Below, piece by piece: positions 58,730 to 64,000 of a stretch of DNA of 64,000 nt; the first letter of the stretch is position 1; each line of letters begins with the position of its first letter. This stretch comes from Symploca sp. SIO1C2 (GTDB lineage Bacteria > Cyanobacteriota > Cyanobacteriia > Cyanobacteriales > Coleofasciculaceae): positions 22,584 through 86,583 of the forward strand of contig JAAHFP010000023.1 in assembly GCA_010672925.1 (NCBI GenBank), written 5' to 3'. Both the position numbers and the translations under genes were made by a program. The notes under the pieces were generated by a model. It saw only the letters and a list, made by a program, of their open reading frames with translations, had not been told where the DNA came from and ran no database searches.

Positions 58730-60175
58730 ATGAATTCTTCGTGTGAGGAGGGTGAGCAAAACTTAGTACAAACGGAAGCTTCTCTGCAAGCCTTCTTTGA
58801 TCTTTCCCCAGATTTGCTGTGTATTCGTAGCAGTGATGGTTATTTCCAGCAGCTAAACTCAGTTTGGCAGACGACTTTAGGGTGGACACTAGAGGAATTG
58901 CGATCGCGTCCCTGGTTAGATTTCGTCCATCTTGATGATATTGCCTTCACCTTTGATTGGGAGCGTCAATGCTATCTTCAGGAAAACCACACTCCTATAC
59001 AATTTAAAAATCGCTATCGTTGCCGAGACGGGAGCTACCGGTGGTTATCCTGGCGTTTATCCCCCTATGAAAATGGCTTAAGTTACGGCATTGCTCAAGA
59101 TGTTACTCAAAACAGTTGGCTGGGTAGTGAAGCCTATCGCGCCGAGTTACAGGAAATGGTGAAATTAAGGGATCAAGCGATTGCTGCTAGCAGTGTCGGG
59201 ATTACCATTGCCGATGCTCGATTACCGGACATGCCCTTAATTTATGTTAATCCTGCTTTTGAAGTTATCACCGGTTACTCCCCTGCTGATGTACTAGGTT
59301 ACAACTGTCGTTTTTTGCAAGGAAAAAAAGCTCATCAACCAGCGGTTGCCGAACTCCGTGCTGCCATTAAAGCTGGAAAAAACTGCACTGTCACTTTACT
59401 CAATTACCGCAAAGATGGGACCCCCTTCTGGAATGAATTAACTATCTCACCCATTTATGATGATTATAACAACCTCACCCACTTTGTCGGTATTCAATCT
59501 GATATTAGCGCTCGTGTAAGAGCAGAAACAGCCCTACGTGTAGAAAAAAACAAATCAGAAAAACTACTACTCAATATTTTGCCCCAACCGATTGCTGAGC
59601 AATTGAAACAGCTTCAGAGTTCTTTGGCTCAACAATTTGACCAAGTTACAATTTTGTTCGCTGACATTGTGGGCTTTACCCCTCTATCTAGCCAAATGCC
59701 ACCTTTAGAACTGCTCAATTTTCTCAATCAAATTTTTTCGGCTTTTGATAAATTAGCTGAAAAACACGGGGTTGAGAAGATTAAAACCATTGGGGATGCC
59801 TACATGGTGGCAGGTGGCTTGCCTGTACCCCAAGATAATCATACCGAAGCGATCGCTAATATGGCTCTAGATATGCAGCAAGAAATTACCCGCATCCAAG
59901 CACAACAGGGAAAATCGTTTCAGATACGCATTGGTATTAATACCGGTCCTGTGGTTGCTGGAGTGATTGGCATAAAAAAGTTCATCTATGATTTGTGGGG
60001 TGATGCCGTCAATGTTGCTTCCCGGATGGAATCATCAGGAGTTGCAGGAAAAATACAGGTTAGCGCTGCTACTTATGAACGCTTGAAGGACAAATTTGTC
60101 TTGGAAAAGCGAGGTGATATCTTAGTTAAAGGGAAAGGAGAAATGACTACCTATTGGTTGATTGCTAGGGTGTAA
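58730..60175 (+). CDS. PAS-LOV-adenylate cyclase, probable blue-light-activated
   Basis: This 481-residue protein makes cAMP from ATP, probably under blue-light control. Residues about 18-127 are a PAS domain. Residues about 150-262 are a LOV domain with the flavin-adduct motif GYNCRFLQ (Cys193), plus NYRKDGTPFWNEL and GIQSDI, all canonical for FMN binding. The class III cyclase domain (about 300-480) has metal Asp312 (FADIVGFT) and Asp356 (GDAYMV). Lys352 and Asp421 are the adenine-selecting pair, and Asn428 and Arg432 are the transition-state residues. Domain order agrees with the LOV-type photoactivated cyclase known from Microcoleus chthonoplastes (mPAC). Light regulation is inferred. Confidence 0.92.
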   Translation: MNSSCEEGEQNLVQTEASLQAFFDLSPDLLCIRSSDGYFQQLNSVWQTTLGWTLEELRSRPWLDFVHLDDIAFTFDWERQCYLQENHTPIQFKNRYRCRDGSYRWLSWRLSPYENGLSYGIAQDVTQNSWLGSEAYRAELQEMVKLRDQAIAASSVGITIADARLPDMPLIYVNPAFEVITGYSPADVLGYNCRFLQGKKAHQPAVAELRAAIKAGKNCTVTLLNYRKDGTPFWNELTISPIYDDYNNLTHFVGIQSDISARVRAETALRVEKNKSEKLLLNILPQPIAEQLKQLQSSLAQQFDQVTILFADIVGFTPLSSQMPPLELLNFLNQIFSAFDKLAEKHGVEKIKTIGDAYMVAGGLPVPQDNHTEAIANMALDMQQEITRIQAQQGKSFQIRIGINTGPVVAGVIGIKKFIYDLWGDAVNVASRMESSGVAGKIQVSAATYERLKDKFVLEKRGDILVKGKGEMTTYWLIARV

Positions 60176-60240
60176 AGCACTGGCAAGATGCCAGTTCCAC
60201 AGTATATATACTGTATATAGTAATCTAAGGTACTCAAGCT

Positions 60241-60840
60241 ATGAGCAAACAGACAACAGAAAGTAAAGACCTGTCTTTAGCTCTGGATATTCGTCTGATT
60301 AACGTTGCAGAGTATCATTGTATGGCAGATGCTGGAGTTTTCCATCCAGAGGAAAGAGTAGAATTAATTGCAGGACAACTAGTCAAAATGGCCGCGAAAG
60401 GAACTGCTCATACTGTCACTCTCAGAAGAATTAACCGCCTCTTTACTTGTCTTAGTTTTCAGATAGAGGTGATGGTACAAATTCAAGACCCAATTGTACT
60501 TGATGACTATTCCGAGCCGGAGCCAGATTTTGCTTTACTGAGGTTAGAGCCCAGAGAATACATTGATGCTCACCCAACTGCTGCTGATACTTATTTAGTA
60601 ATCGAGGTCGCCGATTCTAGTTTCAAATACGATAGCGAAACTAAAGCTAAATTATATGCTCAGTCAAATATTGCCGATTACTGGGTGTTGGATGTAGTTA
60701 AAAGACAATTACATGTTTTTCGTCAACCAAGTAACCAAGGTCACCAAAGTGAAGTTATTTTAACTGAAGATGATAGTATTTCCCCTTTGCAGTTTCCTGA
60801 GATAAAAATTTCTATCCAAGAAATGCTAGCTCCGTTTTGA
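60241..60840 (+). CDS. Uma2-family (DUF820) endonuclease-like protein
   Basis: This 199-residue protein has the Uma2 / PD-(D/E)XK pattern: PEERVELIAGQLV near the start, PEPDFALL (Asp96), VIEVADSS (Glu122) and the KAKLYAQSNIADYWVLD segment. The family is greatly expanded in cyanobacteria and is of uncertain function, often linked with mobile DNA. It is 65 bp downstream of the cyclase gene. Confidence 0.9.
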   Translation: MSKQTTESKDLSLALDIRLINVAEYHCMADAGVFHPEERVELIAGQLVKMAAKGTAHTVTLRRINRLFTCLSFQIEVMVQIQDPIVLDDYSEPEPDFALLRLEPREYIDAHPTAADTYLVIEVADSSFKYDSETKAKLYAQSNIADYWVLDVVKRQLHVFRQPSNQGHQSEVILTEDDSISPLQFPEIKISIQEMLAPF

Positions 60841-60911
60841 GTAAACTGGAGGAATGGCAAGGAGGGGAGACACGGAGACAAGCAACAAACAACAAATAAC
60901 AAATGACAATT

Positions 60912-61130
60912 TTATGGGTTCATCAAGCGCTGAACTTGAAACTGAATATCGGGAAAAGCTAGAGGGGCGATTGTACCTATTGTTAGGACGAACTCAGTGG
61001 TGTAAGCTCCCTGCACTAGATCGCGAAAAATATGCACACAGGCATCTTTAAGGTTAACTACCCAGTATTCTTTGATCCCAGCTTCAGCATAGATGAGTTT
61101 TTTATATTCTGACAGCTTCCAAAGAGTCTT
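60912..61130 (-). pseudogene. C-terminal remnant of a Uma2-family gene
   Basis: Only the end of a Uma2 protein remains: SEYKKLIYAEAGIKEYWVVN, then a beta segment (FVLTIGTIAPLAFPDIQFQV). The N-terminal two thirds, including the first catalytic Asp, is missing. It is on the opposite strand to the intact Uma2 gene and meets a second broken gene at about 61130. Confidence 0.75.
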
Positions 61131-61423
61131 ATGAGATTCGGACTCCAGTTGTAACTTTAGCAGAAGCAAAGAATGAAAGTATTAGATCTGGCTTAGGGCA
61201 ATGTATTGCGGAAATGGTTGCAGCTCAATTATTTAATCAACGGCATGGCGAGGTGATAGAAACTGTCTATGGTGCTGTAACTACCGGGACAGAATGGAAG
61301 TTTCTGAAATTGAGTGGCAAGAAGATTTGGATTGACAAGCGGGACTATTTCATTAATGAAGTGAGTCATATTTTAGGAATTTTAACCATACCGTTTAATA
61401 AATCTTATCCTATTGAAGAGTGA
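61131..61423 (+). pseudogene. C-terminal remnant of a PD-(D/E)XK-type gene
   Basis: The frame reads TPVVTLAEAKNESIRSGLGQ, then CIAEMVAAQLFN and YGAVTTGTEWKFLKL, and ends PIEE at 61423. This is the E-x-K half of a nuclease-like protein of the kind at 53217. The N-terminal half is missing. The only internal ATG (61214) is after the motif. Confidence 0.72.
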
Positions 61424-61826
61424 AGGATTAATAAGGTAACTACTCTCACAGAGGAAAATGTGATCGCATCTCTCACCTGCTAGACTCAGAATTTTATAGC
61501 GATCGCTCCGTAGAATCTCTTGCATTGGGGCTACAAATTAAACCCATAGACTTAAATTATCGAGTCCAAGCTATATTTCTTTCACTATGCTGAACTGGGC
61601 TACACCCTGGCTTGCTGGGCATCAATGCCAACCCCCAGCCCCCAGATGCTGCAAGTGTTTTCCTTGGGTTTCGCTACTCAAATCCACAGCTGAGGTGCTG
61701 AGGTGCTGACAGCCTATAAAAAATAGGCTTCTATTGAGATAGCGTACAAATTTTCTATTCATTTAACCTCATAATAGAGAACTGTTTGCCAAAATAGTAA
61801 CGAAATCTGAAGTAGGCTCTGTTGTA
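61424..61826. other. Intergenic region upstream of ndhF
   Basis: No gene is seen in these 403 bp. A HIP1 site (GCGATCGC) lies near 61498, and a hairpin AGCCTAT..ATAGGCT at about 61709-61727. CATAAT at about 61770 is a possible -10 for ndhF without a good -35. Confidence 0.35.
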
Positions 61827-63890
61827 ATGGAACCGCTCTATCAATACGCCTGGCTGATTCCAGTCCTGCCCTTGGCAGGAGCAATGCTGGTCGGTCTAGG
61901 GCTAATTTCACAAAACAAAGCAACTAACCGTCTGCGGCAGCTTGTAGGCGTGTTTATCGTCTCCGTATTGGGGGCGTCGATGGTTCTCTCCTTTGCCTTG
62001 CTCTGGAGTCAAATTCAGGGACACGAGCCTTTTACTAGAACCTTTGAGTGGGCTGCAGCGGGAAATTTTCACCTGATGATGGGCTACACCATCGATCACA
62101 TAACAGCCTTGATGTTGGTGATTGTGACTACAGTAGCCTTTCTGGTGATGATTTACACCGATGGCTATATGGCTCATGATCCTGGCTATGTCCGCTTCTA
62201 TGCCTATTTGAGTCTATTTAGCTCTTCGATGTTAGGTCTGGTCATCAGCCCAAACCTACTGCAAGTTTATATTTTCTGGGAACTGGTCGGCATGTGTTCT
62301 TACCTGCTGATCGGTTTTTGGTATGACCGTAAAGCAGCAGCGGATGCTTGTCAAAAAGCTTTCGTCGTCAACCGTGTCGGTGACTTTGGTCTGCTGTTGG
62401 GCATGTTAGGACTTTACTGGGCAACTGGTAGCTTCGAGTTTGAAGTTATGGGGGAGCGCTTGCAAGTCCTGGTAGAATCCGGCGCCCTTAGTGGTCTTTT
62501 GGCAGCACTCTTCGCTGTCTTAGTATTTTTGGGTCCAGTAGCCAAATCAGCTCAGTTTCCCCTTCATGTCTGGCTTCCTGATGCGATGGAAGGTCCGACA
62601 CCCATTTCTGCTTTGATTCACGCCGCAACGATGGTGGCAGCAGGAGTATTTCTGATTGCTCGGATGTACCCGGTGTTTGAAGAAATTCCAGCAGCAATGA
62701 ATGTCATTGCTTGGACAGGTGCTGCAACTGCATTTATTGGAGCAACGATTGCTATTACCCAAAATGACATCAAAAAAGGTCTAGCTTATTCCACTATGTC
62801 CCAGTTGGGATATATGGTAATGGCAATGGGAGTAGGAGCTTATACTGCTGGCTTATTCCACCTGATGACTCACGCTTATTTCAAAGCGATGCTGTTCCTG
62901 GGCTCTGGTTCTGTGATTCATGGCATGGAAGATGTTGTCGGCCACGATCCGGTTTTGGCTCAGGATATGCGACTCATGGGGGGATTACGGAAATATATGC
63001 CGATAACTGCCCTAACCTTTTTGGTAGGAACCCTAGCAATTTGCGGTATTCCTCCCTTTGCCGGTTTCTGGTCAAAAGATGAAATTTTGGGCAGCACTTT
63101 CCAGGCAAATCCAGTATTGTGGCTCATTGGCTGGCTCACTGCGGGGATAACTGCTTTCTATATGTTCCGGATGTATTTCTCCACCTTTGAAGGAGAATTT
63201 CGGGGTAATCAGAAGGAAATCCAACATCAGCTTAAAATTGCTGCTGGGCAAATAGTACCGGCTTTTGGACCTGGTGCAATGAATGTTCAGGAATTGGCAG
63301 CAACAGCTGATGATGAGCATGATCATCACCACAGTGAATTTCCTCATGAGTCACCCCTAACTATGACTCTGCCCTTGCTAGTACTAGCAGTGCCATCAGC
63401 CTTAATTGGTTTAGTGGGGATGCCATTTAAGAACTACTTTGAGGAGTTTATCCATCCCTCTGGAGAAACAGTTGCCGAAATAATCGCCCACGAAGAAGCC
63501 TTTGAATGGTCAGAGTTTCTAATAATGGGTGGTACATCTGTAGGAATAGCACTGATTGGTATTACCTTAGCTTCCCTGATGTACCTCAGAGGAAAGATTG
63601 ATCCCGGTGCGATCGCTAAAAGCATTCAGCCCTTGTATCAATTCTCTCTCAATAAGTGGTACTTCGATGAAATTTACGATCGCCTGTTCGTTCAAGGAAG
63701 CCGTCGGTTAGCGCGGCAGGTTATGGAAGTAGACTACCGAGTTGTTGATGGTGTGGTCAACCTAACAGGTTTGTTCGCATTATTGAGTGGCGAAGGTTTG
63801 AAGTACATAGAAAATGGTCGCGCTCAGTTTTATGCTCTGATGATCTTTGGCGCAGTACTAGGTTTAGTGATAGTTTCTGGAGTCACCTAA
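61827..63890 (+). CDS. ndhF: NAD(P)H-quinone oxidoreductase subunit 5 (NDH-1)
   Basis: This 687-residue polytopic thylakoid protein is a proton-pumping subunit of the NDH-1 complex, used in respiration and cyclic electron flow. Characteristic stretches are MEPLYQYAWLIPVLPLAGA, WELVGMCSYLLIGFWYDR, FPLHVWLPDAMEGPTPISAL and LAYSTMSQLGYMVMA. Length and the long C-terminal amphipathic region fit NdhF1 rather than the CO2-uptake paralogs NdhF3/F4; that sub-assignment is less sure. ndhD commonly follows in cyanobacteria, beyond the window. Confidence 0.95.
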   Translation: MEPLYQYAWLIPVLPLAGAMLVGLGLISQNKATNRLRQLVGVFIVSVLGASMVLSFALLWSQIQGHEPFTRTFEWAAAGNFHLMMGYTIDHITALMLVIVTTVAFLVMIYTDGYMAHDPGYVRFYAYLSLFSSSMLGLVISPNLLQVYIFWELVGMCSYLLIGFWYDRKAAADACQKAFVVNRVGDFGLLLGMLGLYWATGSFEFEVMGERLQVLVESGALSGLLAALFAVLVFLGPVAKSAQFPLHVWLPDAMEGPTPISALIHAATMVAAGVFLIARMYPVFEEIPAAMNVIAWTGAATAFIGATIAITQNDIKKGLAYSTMSQLGYMVMAMGVGAYTAGLFHLMTHAYFKAMLFLGSGSVIHGMEDVVGHDPVLAQDMRLMGGLRKYMPITALTFLVGTLAICGIPPFAGFWSKDEILGSTFQANPVLWLIGWLTAGITAFYMFRMYFSTFEGEFRGNQKEIQHQLKIAAGQIVPAFGPGAMNVQELAATADDEHDHHHSEFPHESPLTMTLPLLVLAVPSALIGLVGMPFKNYFEEFIHPSGETVAEIIAHEEAFEWSEFLIMGGTSVGIALIGITLASLMYLRGKIDPGAIAKSIQPLYQFSLNKWYFDEIYDRLFVQGSRRLARQVMEVDYRVVDGVVNLTGLFALLSGEGLKYIENGRAQFYALMIFGAVLGLVIVSGVT

Positions 63891-63891
63891 T

Positions 63892-64000
63892 TAGGTGGTA
63901 GGTGGTAGGTGGTAGGTGTTAGGTGGTAGGTGGTAGGGAGCAAGATGCTCCCACTACTGAACTCCTGACTCCTGAATCCTGAATCCTGAACTCCTGGACT
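63892..64000. repeat. Short tandem repeats after ndhF
   Basis: TAGGTGG heptamers (63892-63938) are followed by CTCCTGA and ATCCTGA heptamer-type units to the edge of the window. Confidence 0.8.

Overview
The window is a stretch of cyanobacterial chromosome, most likely from a filamentous, repeat-rich lineage; the genus is not determined. Support comes from a 39-residue psbY, an NdhF-type NAD(P)H dehydrogenase subunit, a TIGR02652-type protein, Uma2-type nucleases, a LOV-linked adenylate cyclase, scattered HIP1 octamers (GCGATCGC) and many short tandem repeats and palindromic repeats between genes. No rRNA, tRNA or CRISPR array was seen.

Region 1 (1-46152) is a surface-protein island, almost entirely on the minus strand. 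It has five paralogous two-partner-secretion exoproteins (here tpsA1 to tpsA5, filamentous-haemagglutinin N-terminal type). tpsA1 runs off the left edge. tpsA3 is broken by a 4-bp tandem duplication and has also lost its ribosome binding site. Between them lie a TPR-CHAT protease-like protein and a 2232-residue LamG/PLAT protein. The paralogs share signal region, secretion domain and C-terminal tail but differ in internal repeat modules and length (1508 to 2843 aa). No TpsB (FhaC-type) transporter gene is in the window. A heavily decayed pyrF-pyrE fusion pseudogene lies between the LamG gene and tpsA4.

Region 2 (46153-56500) is a mixed housekeeping and accessory stretch: GT25-like glycosyltransferase, SUI1/YciH factor, AraC regulator, ribokinase carrying an in-frame mobile-repeat insertion, cold-shock protein, Ser/Thr kinase, PD-(D/E)XK-like protein, psbY, gamma-carbonic-anhydrase-like protein, TIGR02652-type protein and a VOC protein.

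Region 3 (56500-58400) is a tandem array of eleven units of about 170 bp. Each unit holds a sigma70-like promoter, about 75 nt of transcript and an intrinsic terminator, so it reads as an array of small-RNA genes. It is followed by a PAS-LOV-adenylate cyclase (probable blue-light-activated cyclase), a Uma2 gene, two truncated nuclease remnants back to back, and ndhF.

The main novelty is in two places. One is the small-RNA-like array. The other is a MITE-like repeat (about 147-190 bp, imperfect inverted ends, minisatellite core, 8-10 bp target duplications) that has inserted in frame into ribokinase and tpsA4 and adds 52 and 60 residues. Other dispersed repeats have been absorbed into the TPR-CHAT protein and into the signal peptides of the TpsA proteins, in one case in a different reading frame.
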